Assembly: GCF_000972495.1 (NCBI RefSeq)
Contig: NZ_LATM01000005.1
Coordinates: 124,001-188,000 of the forward strand
Length of the DNA: 64,000 nt
DNA from: Hymenobacter terrenus
Lineage (GTDB): Bacteria; Bacteroidota; Bacteroidia; Cytophagales; Hymenobacteraceae
Reading direction: 5' to 3'
This document shows positions 8,760 to 16,379 of the stretch, piece by piece. How positions within the stretch are numbered: position 1 is the first letter of the stretch; each line of letters starts with the position of its first letter. A program made the translations under genes and the position numbers. The notes beneath the pieces are model-generated. The model saw only the letters and a program-made list of their open reading frames with translations, was not told the DNA's origin and made no database searches.

Positions 8760-9140
8760 GTAAAGACTTTTGCGCTGACGAGAAATTTTCTACTTGCCTT
8801 GAGTTGCCTGTTCGGCTTAGTGCTGTTTGCTGACGCAGTTAACGCCCAAACGTCGTCCTTGTATTTCCTATTTTTTGCGGCCCTACTGCCACAGCCACCG
8901 CGGCCGATGCCGCTGGCTTCCTTGCTTTTCCCAACCCGGCATTTGAGGTACTCACGCTGCGGCAGCCTGCTCGCGGGGCCGCTGCCGTGCGCTTGCTCGA
9001 CGCCTTGGGGCGGGAAGTTCTGCGCCAACCAATGGCCGGAATCGAAACGACAGTGGCCGTCGCGCCACTACCGGCGGGCCTCTACGCGGCCCAGTGGCTG
9101 GACGCTAGCGGCCACGTGCTGATGAGCCGAAAGATGGCCC
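8760..9140 (+). pseudogene. Remnant of a T9SS-secreted protein gene (signal peptide plus sorting domain)
   Basis: From a GTG at 8760 the frame encodes a typical signal peptide (KTFALTRNFLLALSCLFGLV ... DAVNAQ). About 20 codons later coding sense moves to a different frame, where codons from about 8927 to 9140 encode a type A T9SS sorting domain: FPNPAFEVLTL, VRLLDALGREV, LPAGLYAAQWLDASG and a basic end SRKM. The two ends of a cargo gene are thus joined out of frame with almost no mature protein between them, and the sorting domain runs on without its own stop codon. I read this as a deletion remnant. It lies directly upstream of the nuoM promoter. Confidence 0.65.
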
Positions 9141-9188
9141 GGCCGATAGAAGTTCTAAAAATACAGCGGAGCCTTACTCCTCAATGCG

Positions 9189-9196
9189 TAAGTTTG
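9189..9196 (+). promoter_or_regulatory. Promoter -7 box of nuoMN
   Basis: TAAGTTTG matches the Bacteroidota sigma-ABfr -7 consensus TAnnTTTG exactly and lies 56 bases before the nuoM ATG. No clear -33 TTTG is seen at the usual distance. Confidence 0.5.
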
Positions 9197-9251
9197 CGGT
9201 CAATTTGCGGACGGGTTCTCCCGTGCCGCAACGCGCCCAACCCGCCTGCTG

Positions 9252-10715
9252 ATGCTGACTGCTGTCCTGCTTTTCCTCCCTCTTGTTGCTGCGCTTCTGC
9301 TGCATTTCACCAAGGGAGCCGCCCGTGCCCTCGCACTAGGGGCCTCGCTCCTCGAATTTGGCCTCGCTGCCTACGCCGCGCTCGCCTTCAAAACCCAGGG
9401 CTCGCAAGCTTTCAACCTGGATTATTCCTGGATTCCCTCGGCGGGCATCAACTTCCACATCGGGCTCGACGGCCTCAGCTTGCTGCTGGTGCTGCTCACC
9501 ACGTTTTTGGTGCCGCTGATATTGCTGGCCGCGTTCAAGCGCGACTACGACAATCCTTCCAGCTTCTATGCCCTCGTGCTGTTCATGCAAACGGGCCTGC
9601 TGGGCGTATTCGTGTCGCTCGATGCCTTCCTGTTCTACTTTTTCTGGGAAGTCGCCCTCATTCCGATCTACTTTCTGGCCGGGGCCTGGGGCGGCGAGCG
9701 GCGCGTGGCCGTAACGCTCAAGTTTTTCCTCTATACCGTGGTCGGCTCGCTGTTTATGCTGGCGGGCTTCGTGTACTTGTATTTGCAAACGGGCCCAGCG
9801 GCCGGCTCGCTGGCCACGCACTCCTCGGAGCTGTCGGCTTTCTATAGCCTGAAGCTGAGCGCGGCGGAGCAGTCGTGGCTGTTCTGGCTGATTTTCGCGG
9901 CCTTCGCCGTGAAGATGCCCATCTTCCCCTTCCACACCTGGCAGCCCGATACCTACACCGAGGCGCCCGCGCCGGCTACCATGCTGCTCTCAGGCATTAT
10001 GCTGAAAATGGGCATTTACGGCACCCTGCGCTGGCTGCTGCCGGTCGTGCCGCTGGGCACGAGCCAGTGGGGCAAGCTGGTTATCATTCTCTCGATTATC
10101 GGCATTATCTACGGCGCCATCATCGCCATCCGGCAGCGCGACGTGAAGCGCCTCATTGCCTATTCTTCCCTGTCGCACGTGGGGCTGATGGCGGCCGGCG
10201 TGTTCTCGCTCACCCAAATCGGGCTACAAGGCGCGGTTATTCAGATGCTGGCCCACGGGGTGAACGTGGTGGGCATGTTTTTCGTGGCCGACGCCATTGA
10301 GCGTCGTACCGGTACCCGCTACATCCCCGATTTGGGCGGCCTTACCCGCCGTACGCCGGTACTCTCGGTGTGCTTTCTGGTGATGCTGCTCAGCACCGTG
10401 GCCTTGCCGCTCACGGGGGGCTTCGTGGGCGAATTCCTGCTGCTGGCCGGCGTGTACCAATACAATGCCTGGGCGGGCGCGGTGGCGGGTCTCACCATCA
10501 TTTTCTCGGCCGTGTACCTGCTGCGCATGTTCCAGCGCGTCATGCTCGGCCCCGACTCCACGTTCTCCGAAACCATCACCGACCTTACCGGGGGCGAGCT
10601 GCTGGTGCTGGTGCCGCTCATCGCGCTGGTGTTCTGGCTGGGCCTGTTTCCGGGCTCATTCCTGCACTTGTCCGAACCAGCCGTTACCAACATTCTGGCG
10701 CTGGTTGGGCGGTAG
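9252..10715 (+). CDS. nuoM: NADH-quinone oxidoreductase (complex I) subunit M
   Basis: A 487-residue polytopic protein, one of the three antiporter-like proton-pumping subunits of respiratory complex I. It has about 14 hydrophobic helices. Family motifs include the conserved glutamate in FFWEVALIPIYFLAGAWGG, the lysine helix in TLKFFLYTVVGSLFMLAG, the discontinuous helix region KMPIFPFHTWQPDTYTEAP and the signature RLIAYSSLSHVGLMAAG. The start at 9252 is the first ATG of the membrane frame. The gene is followed by nuoN, separated by 170 bases holding a large palindrome. No other nuo gene precedes it: nuoL and the rest must be elsewhere, which is unusual. Confidence 0.95.
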   Translation: MLTAVLLFLPLVAALLLHFTKGAARALALGASLLEFGLAAYAALAFKTQGSQAFNLDYSWIPSAGINFHIGLDGLSLLLVLLTTFLVPLILLAAFKRDYDNPSSFYALVLFMQTGLLGVFVSLDAFLFYFFWEVALIPIYFLAGAWGGERRVAVTLKFFLYTVVGSLFMLAGFVYLYLQTGPAAGSLATHSSELSAFYSLKLSAAEQSWLFWLIFAAFAVKMPIFPFHTWQPDTYTEAPAPATMLLSGIMLKMGIYGTLRWLLPVVPLGTSQWGKLVIILSIIGIIYGAIIAIRQRDVKRLIAYSSLSHVGLMAAGVFSLTQIGLQGAVIQMLAHGVNVVGMFFVADAIERRTGTRYIPDLGGLTRRTPVLSVCFLVMLLSTVALPLTGGFVGEFLLLAGVYQYNAWAGAVAGLTIIFSAVYLLRMFQRVMLGPDSTFSETITDLTGGELLVLVPLIALVFWLGLFPGSFLHLSEPAVTNILALVGR

Positions 10716-10745
10716 AAACCGGCTTCCATTTTTAACGATAAAAGG

Positions 10746-10839
10746 AACGTCATGCTGAGCGTAGCCGAAGCATCTCTACCTCAATACTAACTAAATACTT
10801 GCGCGGTAGAGATGCTTCGGCTGCGCTCAGCATGACGTT
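10746..10839. repeat. Palindromic repeat element between nuoM and nuoN
   Basis: Two 35-base arms (10746-10780 and 10805-10839) are inverted copies with one mismatch in 35, separated by a 24-base AT-rich spacer. Each arm runs from AACGTCATGCTGAGCG to GCATCTCTACC. Transcribed, it would fold into a very stable hairpin in the nuoMN message. From memory, similar GCTGAGCGnAGCCGAAGCATC sequences recur between genes in Hymenobacter and relatives, like REP elements; I could not check this. Confidence 0.85.
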
Positions 10840-10885
10840 TTGTTGGGCCTTGCCCACTGCCCGACGTCTTATTAGAAGTTGTTCC

Positions 10886-12286
10886 ATGACCTCCATTATT
10901 CTCCTCTCTGTCTTCGGCATCCTCAACCTGTTCCTGGGCTTTTTGCGCTCGAATAAGGTGCTGCTGCCCGGTGCCATGCTGCTGCTACTGGCCGTATTCG
11001 GGGCCAACTACGCCGATTGGAACGTGGCCCATGCGCCGTATTTCAACAACATGCTGGTCGTGGACAACTACACAGTGGCCTTCACGGGCGTCGTGCTGCT
11101 CACCACCCTTTTGCTGCTGCCCTTCTCGCGCAGCTACGTGGTGGATGGCGAAAGCAACCTGGCCGAATACTACGCCCTGCTGCTGTTCTCGCTGGTCGGC
11201 GCCATTATGATGGTTGGCTACGACCACCTGCTGATGCTCTTCGTGGGCATCGAAATCCTGAGCGTCAGCATGTACGTGCTAGCGGGCTCACGCAAGCGTG
11301 ACTCCCGTTCCAACGAGGCAGCCCTGAAATACTTCCTCATGGGGGCGTTTGCCACGGGCATCCTGCTCTTCGGCATTGCGCTGCTTTATGGTGCTACGGG
11401 CACTTTTGCCCTCTCGCAGCTGGCTACTGCCGTGGCCGCGCCCGCCAATGCCAGCCTGCAACCGATGCTCTACATCGGCATTTTGATGATGATTATTGGC
11501 ATCGGCTTTAAAATATCGGCCGCGCCCTTCCACTTCTGGACGCCCGACGTGTACGAAGGCACACCCACTTTCTTCACCGCCTTCATGAGCACGGTGGTGA
11601 AAACGGCTGGTTTCGCGGCCTTCCTCAAGCTGCTGGCCGTGGCCCTGCCCGCCGCCCAGGGTTTCTGGCTGCCGACGATTCAGGCCATGTGCGCCCTCAC
11701 CCTCCTGCTCGGCAACGTGGGAGCGGCGGCCCAAACCAGCACCAAGCGCATGCTGGCCTACTCAAGCGTGAGCCACGCCGGCTACCTGCTCATTGGCCTC
11801 GTAGCCAGCAAGGGCATCCTCACCGGCGAGGCCGCCAGCGCCATTTTCTTCTACTCGCTGGCCTACTCCATCGCCACGGTAGCGGCGTTTGGGGTGCTGA
11901 AGCTGGTGGCTGACCACCGCCAGCGCGACGACTACGCCGCCCTCAATGGCCTGGGCAAAACCAACCCGCTGCTGGCCTTCACCATGACGGTGGCCATGCT
12001 TTCATTGGCCGGTATTCCGCTCACGGGTGGCTTCTTCGGCAAGTTTTTCCTGCTCGCAGCAGCGGCGGGCCAGGGCTACATCGGCCTGATTGTATTCGCC
12101 GTGGTGATGAGCATGGTGGGCCTGTATTACTACCTCCGGCCGCTCATTGCCATGTACCTGCGCCCCGCCGAAACCGATGCTACGCCCGTGCCGGTCGATG
12201 GTATTCAGACCGCAACCTTGGCGTTGCTGGCCCTATTGACCATTGTGCTCGGCATCGCACCCGGCTTCCTGAGCGGGATTTTGTAA
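10886..12286 (+). CDS. nuoN: NADH-quinone oxidoreductase (complex I) subunit N
   Basis: A 466-residue polytopic membrane protein, the antiporter-like subunit N of complex I. The glutamate-bearing helix is MLFVGIEILSVSMYVLAGS, the lysine helix SNEAALKYFLMGAFATGILLF (broken here for length), followed by FKISAAPFHFWTPDVYEG and AYSSVSHAGYLLIG, all diagnostic. The frame is open upstream through the palindrome, but the ATG at 10886 (MTSIILLS) is the sensible start; the upstream extension would be translated repeat. It is presumably co-transcribed with nuoM. A strong terminator follows within 25 bases of the stop. Confidence 0.95.
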   Translation: MTSIILLSVFGILNLFLGFLRSNKVLLPGAMLLLLAVFGANYADWNVAHAPYFNNMLVVDNYTVAFTGVVLLTTLLLLPFSRSYVVDGESNLAEYYALLLFSLVGAIMMVGYDHLLMLFVGIEILSVSMYVLAGSRKRDSRSNEAALKYFLMGAFATGILLFGIALLYGATGTFALSQLATAVAAPANASLQPMLYIGILMMIIGIGFKISAAPFHFWTPDVYEGTPTFFTAFMSTVVKTAGFAAFLKLLAVALPAAQGFWLPTIQAMCALTLLLGNVGAAAQTSTKRMLAYSSVSHAGYLLIGLVASKGILTGEAASAIFFYSLAYSIATVAAFGVLKLVADHRQRDDYAALNGLGKTNPLLAFTMTVAMLSLAGIPLTGGFFGKFFLLAAAAGQGYIGLIVFAVVMSMVGLYYYLRPLIAMYLRPAETDATPVPVDGIQTATLALLALLTIVLGIAPGFLSGIL

Positions 12287-12308
12287 GCGAAACCAGTGAC
12301 TACGAGTG

Positions 12309-12340
12309 ACGGGCGGCCCAATGGGCCGCCCGTTTTGTTT
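12309..12340 (+). terminator. Rho-independent terminator after nuoN
   Basis: A perfect 11-bp stem (ACGGGCGGCCC / GGGCCGCCCGT) with a 3-base loop, followed by TTTGTTTT, starts 22 bases after the nuoN stop codon. Confidence 0.9.
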
Positions 12341-12378
12341 TCGGCTTATGACGCGGCACAAAACGGGCATCGCGCCAT

Positions 12379-12567
12379 CTCGAAACTTTATCCCCCTAGC
12401 TCGAAACGTTATTGCTCCGTCTCAAAACGCCATTTCCCTATCTCAAGATGGCATCCCCCTATCTCAAAACTTCATCCCTCTAGCTCAACACTTCATCTCC
12501 CTAGCTCAGAGCCGTATCTCTTTGCCTCGAAACGCTATTGCGCTATCTCAAACATTCATTCCCCAAT
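12379..12567. repeat. Tandem array of nine degenerate 21-bp units
   Basis: Nine consecutive units of exactly 21 bases, without a single insertion or deletion, each beginning CTC and following the pattern CTCaAAAC..CAT..CC.CTA.. Units share 50-85% of bases. A weaker unit precedes (12358-12378) and another may follow. Two of the three plus-strand frames are open; one gives a seven-residue repeat of the type SQNFIPL, AQHFISL, SQDGIPL. It follows the nuoN terminator and precedes a hypothetical gene by 150 bases. There are no spacers, so it is not a CRISPR array. Function unknown; the rest of the 12287-12717 gap holds nothing else I can identify. Confidence 0.9.
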
Positions 12568-12717
12568 CCAGAGTGGCTTTGCCTCGGTAGTAGCTGTCTT
12601 TTTTTTCTGCGCTTATCCGCTTCCTACCGGCTTAAAAACAAGCTGTAAGCAACGGCACAAGGTTCTGGTTGAATTTGTATTACCTTGCTCAACACTTAAC
12701 CCGTTTTTCTGCTGCTC

Positions 12718-13476
12718 ATGGAACCCATTCATCCCGATTATAAGTGCCACGCCGACGAGCTGGTGCCCCTGGCCCGCCTCTTGCGCGTGAGCGTGGAGCG
12801 CGACCTGGCCGCCTTGACCGAACTGCTACCCGATGATTACGACAAGGACTACCTGACGCGCTACGACGCGGCAGTAGCGGCGGCCGTGGCGCTCGTGCCG
12901 TCGTCGGTGCAGCTGGCCAAGGGCATGGTGGTTACCCAGCACCTACAGGAGTTGTATACCCAGCTGCCAGCGCTGCTCGACCGGCTGGCCGCCCGCGTGC
13001 GTCGCGCCGAGGGCCTGACGGTTCCCGCCACCCGCTTTGGCATCGAGGCAGCCCGCCGGGCCCGCAACCACAACGAGAAGGTAGCCCTGGCGGCGGGTCT
13101 TAAAACCACTTTGCAGAACATCGCGGCCAACGAAGCCGCCCTCGCCAAGAAGGGTCAGAAGCCCGAAGACACGGCCCAGCTCCAGGAATTGTACGACGAC
13201 CTGGTGACTAATACCACGACCCAAGGCGCCGGCACCAGCACCCAAAAAAGCCTCACGCAGGAGAATATCAAGGTTCTGAATGCCCTCTACGCCTTCATGC
13301 AGCTCGTTTTGGCCGATGGCAAGGCCCTCTACCGTACTTCCGATAAGGCCAAGCTGGCAGATTATACCTTCAAGCAGCTGCTGAAGCGGGTGCGGCGGGA
13401 CCGACAGGGCGATACAGCGGCGAAGAAGGGCAAAGGCAAGGGCAACACGGAAGCCGGACTAGAACAGGGCTCCTAG
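12718..13476 (+). CDS. Conserved-looking hypothetical protein, helical
   Basis: A 252-residue soluble protein that I do not recognise. It has no signal peptide or membrane helix. The sequence is almost wholly helix-forming, with heptad-like runs (LARLLRVSVERDLAALTELL, LPALLDRLAARVRRAEGL, LKTTLQNIAANEAALAKKG), and the C-terminus turns strongly basic (LLKRVRRDRQGDTAAKKGKG), which might touch nucleic acid. Codon use and GC content match the neighbours, and the ATG at 12718 begins the first sensible frame. It stands alone between the 21-bp array and a terminator. Confidence 0.7.
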   Translation: MEPIHPDYKCHADELVPLARLLRVSVERDLAALTELLPDDYDKDYLTRYDAAVAAAVALVPSSVQLAKGMVVTQHLQELYTQLPALLDRLAARVRRAEGLTVPATRFGIEAARRARNHNEKVALAAGLKTTLQNIAANEAALAKKGQKPEDTAQLQELYDDLVTNTTTQGAGTSTQKSLTQENIKVLNALYAFMQLVLADGKALYRTSDKAKLADYTFKQLLKRVRRDRQGDTAAKKGKGKGNTEAGLEQGS

Positions 13477-13502
13477 TATAAGGTATCTGGGCAGGACAAT
13501 TG

Positions 13503-13534
13503 AAAGGGCCCTTTCCGAGCGGAAGGGGCCCTTT
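13503..13534. terminator. Bidirectional terminator
   Basis: A stem AAAGGGCCC(C)TTTCCG / CGGAAGGGGCCCTTT lies 27 bases after the hypothetical gene and downstream of the convergent lipoprotein gene. Confidence 0.8.
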
Positions 13535-13639
13535 GTATGTATAACAGCAGTCTTGCCGGCGCACGTTTTCACGCGTTGCCAATTAGCTCAACTGTTTTAA
13601 TGCTAAGGCTCCGGAGGCCCGTTGCCGCGGCACCATTGG

Positions 13640-14602
13640 CTACGGCAGTTGAAATAGGTGGATGCTCTGGTCTTTGTATTGCTGGTAGCTGGGCTGCGAG
13701 TTGTCGGCCTTGTCGCTGACGCAAACCAGGGTGGTGGCGTCAAGCCAGCTCACGCCCTCAATGTTGCCATAGAGTACGTTCGAGCCGGCGCCCACCGTGC
13801 CGTTGCTGCTGCCGCGGGGAAAATCATACACTTGGCCGGCGTCGGTGAAGTTCCAGCTAGTGCTGCTCAGGGTGCCTACCCATAGCTGACTGCCCTCCTG
13901 GGTGGTAATGGCCACCTGGTTGCCCCGGATAGCGAAGTCGCTGTAGTCGGGGAAGGCGACGGGCGCGGGGATGGTGGCCTGGGTGACCCAGGCGCCGCTG
14001 GTTTTCTTCAACACCTTAATTTGACCCGTGCTTTCGATGAGACCCAGTAGGTAATCATCGGCGTCGCGGCGGACGTAGGCCACGCCTTCGAAGCCCTTGT
14101 TGCTATTGCCGCTGCTGAAGGCCACATCGGTCCAGAGGCTGTTTTGGTAGCCCAGACTGGTATCATACTGACGGATGCGGGGGTAGTAGGCGCCGTCGTG
14201 CGCAACGGTTTCCTCGGCCACGTAGTAGTGGGGGGTATTATTGCCGTCGTAGGCAAGGGCCTCGAAATTTGATGAGCCCGAGCCGCTGCCGGTGAGGGTA
14301 TTCTGGGAGCTATTTTCGGGTAGGCTGCTGGCAATGGACCCGAGCTTGTAACGGTTGTCGAACACCACGAAGTAGCGCCCGCCATTGGTATACACGCCAC
14401 TGCCCTCGAAGTTGTCGCCGCTGTCGTAGCCATCGAAGAGCTTGTAGAACTTCTTCTCGGCCAGCGGGCCAATCAGGGTGCCGGTGGCCGTGGCATTGGC
14501 CGGGCGGATAGCGGCGACGGGTTGCACGTCGCCGCCGTGGTCGGCGGAGCAGTACGTGAGGGAGAGGGCAGCCAGGGCGGCCAGCGGTAGAGAGGGTTTC
14601 AT
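13640..14602 (-). CDS. Putative lipoprotein with a beta-propeller-like domain
   Basis: A 320-residue protein starting with a lipoprotein signal peptide: MKPSLPLAALAALSLTYC, with the lipobox cysteine at residue 18. The mature part is rich in short strands with repeated patterns (FEALAYDGNNTPHYYVAEE, FEGVAYVRRDADDYLLGLIE, YSDFAIRGNQVAITTQEGSQLWVG, IEGVSWLDATTLVCVSDKA), the repeated FEG-A-Y / IEGVSW motif being typical of SdiA-regulated or phytase-like beta propellers. It may sit at the outer membrane facing the periplasm. No catalytic residues can be named. Stand-alone gene, convergent with the hypothetical gene. Confidence 0.68.
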   Translation of the reverse strand: MKPSLPLAALAALSLTYCSADHGGDVQPVAAIRPANATATGTLIGPLAEKKFYKLFDGYDSGDNFEGSGVYTNGGRYFVVFDNRYKLGSIASSLPENSSQNTLTGSGSGSSNFEALAYDGNNTPHYYVAEETVAHDGAYYPRIRQYDTSLGYQNSLWTDVAFSSGNSNKGFEGVAYVRRDADDYLLGLIESTGQIKVLKKTSGAWVTQATIPAPVAFPDYSDFAIRGNQVAITTQEGSQLWVGTLSSTSWNFTDAGQVYDFPRGSSNGTVGAGSNVLYGNIEGVSWLDATTLVCVSDKADNSQPSYQQYKDQSIHLFQLP

Positions 14603-14821
14603 GGGTAGTTTGGTTGAAAAGGTCCGGTAAAGCTCCGGCTTTCAACATTACCCCTGCATAGCCAAATCATTACGCTCATTCTTGATAGTCGCAGTTGGCC
14701 ATTGGAGGGTATGACGCGGTTGACGTAGCGGGTTCACCTCACCCCCAACCCCTCTAAGCCAGCCTTTGTAGCCTTTGGTTTTTTATCTTGGCTCAACGTT
14801 CAATCCTGTCCCGACGCTACC

Positions 14822-15490
14822 ATGCATCCTTTTCAAGGAAAATACCGAGTCTTATCCAAGCTGTGGGCACTTTACGGACTAGTCATGGTGAGCAGCTGCG
14901 CCGCCAGGCCGCCGCAGGAAATCGGCGAGTTCAAAGCATCCGACCTGGTGGAGTTGACGCAGCTCGACCCCAGCCTGCAACTGGATATCCGGTACGCCAC
15001 CAGCAGTAATTTTATGGGCCGGCCCCTGTATCCGGCAGCCCGAGCTTTCTTGCAGCGCCCCGCCGCCGAAGCCTTGGTGCAGGTAAACCAGGAGCTGAAA
15101 CCCCTTGGCTACAAGCTGTTGGTATTTGACGGGTACCGTCCCTGGCGCATCACCAAAGAAATGTGGGACAGCACGCCGCCGTCGAAGAAGGAATTTGTCG
15201 CCAACCCCAATAAAGGCTCCCGGCACAACCGGGGCTGCGCCGTCGACTTGAGCTTGTGCGAGTTAGCCACGGGCAAAGAAGTCGCGATGACGGGAGCCTA
15301 CGATGAGATGAGCCCCCGCTCCTACTCCAACTATGCCGGGGGCACCCCGGAGCAGCGCGCCCTGCGGGACCTGCTCCGGAGCAAGATGGAACAGCACGGC
15401 TTCACCGTTCTCGAAGCCGAATGGTGGCACTTCGACTTCAAAGACTGGAAATCCTACCGCATTCAAAATACCCCATTTGATAAGCTGTAG
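14822..15490 (+). CDS. D-Ala-D-Ala dipeptidase (VanX family, M15D), lipoprotein
   Basis: A 222-residue zinc dipeptidase. The metal and catalytic motifs of VanX are intact: GSRHNRGCAVDLSLC (SxHxxGxxxD) and the C-terminal EAEWWHFDF with the general-base glutamate and third histidine. LDIRYATSSNFMGRPLYP and VFDGYRPW are also family hallmarks. The N-terminus has a membrane-directing stretch with a lipobox-like VSSC near residue 26, so it is probably a lipoprotein in the periplasm. In Gram-negatives such enzymes recycle D-Ala-D-Ala from peptidoglycan; there is no VanH or VanA beside it, so I do not infer vancomycin resistance. A TATCTTGG box just upstream may be its promoter. Confidence 0.9.
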   Translation: MHPFQGKYRVLSKLWALYGLVMVSSCAARPPQEIGEFKASDLVELTQLDPSLQLDIRYATSSNFMGRPLYPAARAFLQRPAAEALVQVNQELKPLGYKLLVFDGYRPWRITKEMWDSTPPSKKEFVANPNKGSRHNRGCAVDLSLCELATGKEVAMTGAYDEMSPRSYSNYAGGTPEQRALRDLLRSKMEQHGFTVLEAEWWHFDFKDWKSYRIQNTPFDKL

Positions 15491-15537
15491 CGCGGCAACC
15501 AGCGTGGAATCGCGGTTCAGCAGGCTCGGCCTACACG

Positions 15538-15575
15538 CAAAGCGCCCCCGCGACTCGCGTTGCGGGGGCGCTTTG
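15538..15575. terminator. Bidirectional terminator
   Basis: Stem CAAAGCGCCCCCGCGA / CGTTGCGGGGGCGCTTTG with a four-base loop lies between the convergent dipeptidase and SDR genes. Confidence 0.85.
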
Positions 15576-15594
15576 CTATTCCAATCGTGTCAAC

Positions 15595-16311
15595 CTACGG
15601 GTTGGTCGACCACATGCCCGCCTCTTTGATGAAAATCCGGCGATTCAATTTCAGCTGGGCCACGATGAACTCGGCCAAATCCTCGGGCTGCATCACCTTG
15701 TCGGGGTTGCCGTCGGTGAGGTTGTTGCTCAGGGCCAGGGGCGTGGCCACCGTGCTGGGCGTGAGGGCCGACACGCGGATATTATACTTACGCACCTCCT
15801 GCATTAGCGACTCGGTGAGGCCGAGCACGGCAAACTTGGACGCACTGTAGGCGCTGGTGCCAGCCGCCCCGCGCTGCCCAGCTGTGGAGGAGATGTTGAT
15901 AATGTCGCCGGTCTGGCGTGTTATCATGCCGGGCAGCACGGCGCGCGTGGCGTAGTACGTCCCCATCAGGTTCACCTGAACGATGTGCTCCCACTCCTCG
16001 GGCTCCATGTCCAGGAACTTCGCGAAGGTGCCAATACCAGCGTTGTTAATCAGAATACCGATGGGGCCCAGCTCCTGCTGCACCTTGGCCACGGCTACGT
16101 TTACGGCGGTGCGGTCGGCCACATCGGCCACGGCGGTAGCCACGGTGCCGCCCGCGGCAATGATTTCGGCGGCTACTTCTTGCAGGTCACTCTCTGTGCG
16201 GGCCAGCAAGCCGACCGAGGCTCCTTCGGCGGCAAGCGCAACGGCCACGGCGCGGCCGATGCCTTTGCCCGCGCCAGTTACGAGGGCCACTTTTCCAGTT
16301 AAAGATTCCAT
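15595..16311 (-). CDS. Short-chain dehydrogenase/reductase (FabG-like)
   Basis: A 238-residue classical SDR. The cofactor loop is [13 protein letters not shown], followed by NNAG in [12 protein letters not shown], the catalytic serine in [14 protein letters not shown] and the YxxxK pair in [11 protein letters not shown]. The Arg after the first strand (LLARTESD) suggests NADPH preference. The start at ATG 16311 ([13 protein letters not shown]) matches the family; the open frame continues 15 codons upstream. It occupies the place just downstream of mrdA where many Bacteroidota have rodA, 69 bases away and in the same direction. It probably reduces a 3-oxoacyl or sugar-like substrate; the real one is unknown. 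Confidence 0.88.
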   Translation of the reverse strand: MESLTGKVALVTGAGKGIGRAVAVALAAEGASVGLLARTESDLQEVAAEIIAAGGTVATAVADVADRTAVNVAVAKVQQELGPIGILINNAGIGTFAKFLDMEPEEWEHIVQVNLMGTYYATRAVLPGMITRQTGDIINISSTAGQRGAAGTSAYSASKFAVLGLTESLMQEVRKYNIRVSALTPSTVATPLALSNNLTDGNPDKVMQPEDLAEFIVAQLKLNRRIFIKEAGMWSTNP

Positions 16312-16379
16312 AGATTTTAGCGTTTTGAGAGGCATTACAACTCGATTGGAGGGCAAAAGTTGGGCGCCTCGGGAGTTGG

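Noticed and set aside
9336..9935. Minus-strand open frame of 199 codons
   Set aside because: Antisense of nuoM; composition (Gln, Glu, Arg, His) typical of reversed membrane-protein codons.
12379..12567. CRISPR array
   Set aside because: Units are contiguous 21-bp copies without spacers and no cas gene is present. The same holds for 57264-57452.
12306..12590. Open frame over the first 21-bp array as a protein-coding gene
   Set aside because: It begins with a GTG inside the nuoN terminator hairpin, a second frame is equally open, and there is no promoter or conserved non-repeat part.
14822..15490. Vancomycin resistance gene vanX
   Set aside because: The dipeptidase is alone, is a predicted lipoprotein and has no vanH or vanA neighbour; a peptidoglycan recycling role is more likely in a Gram-negative.
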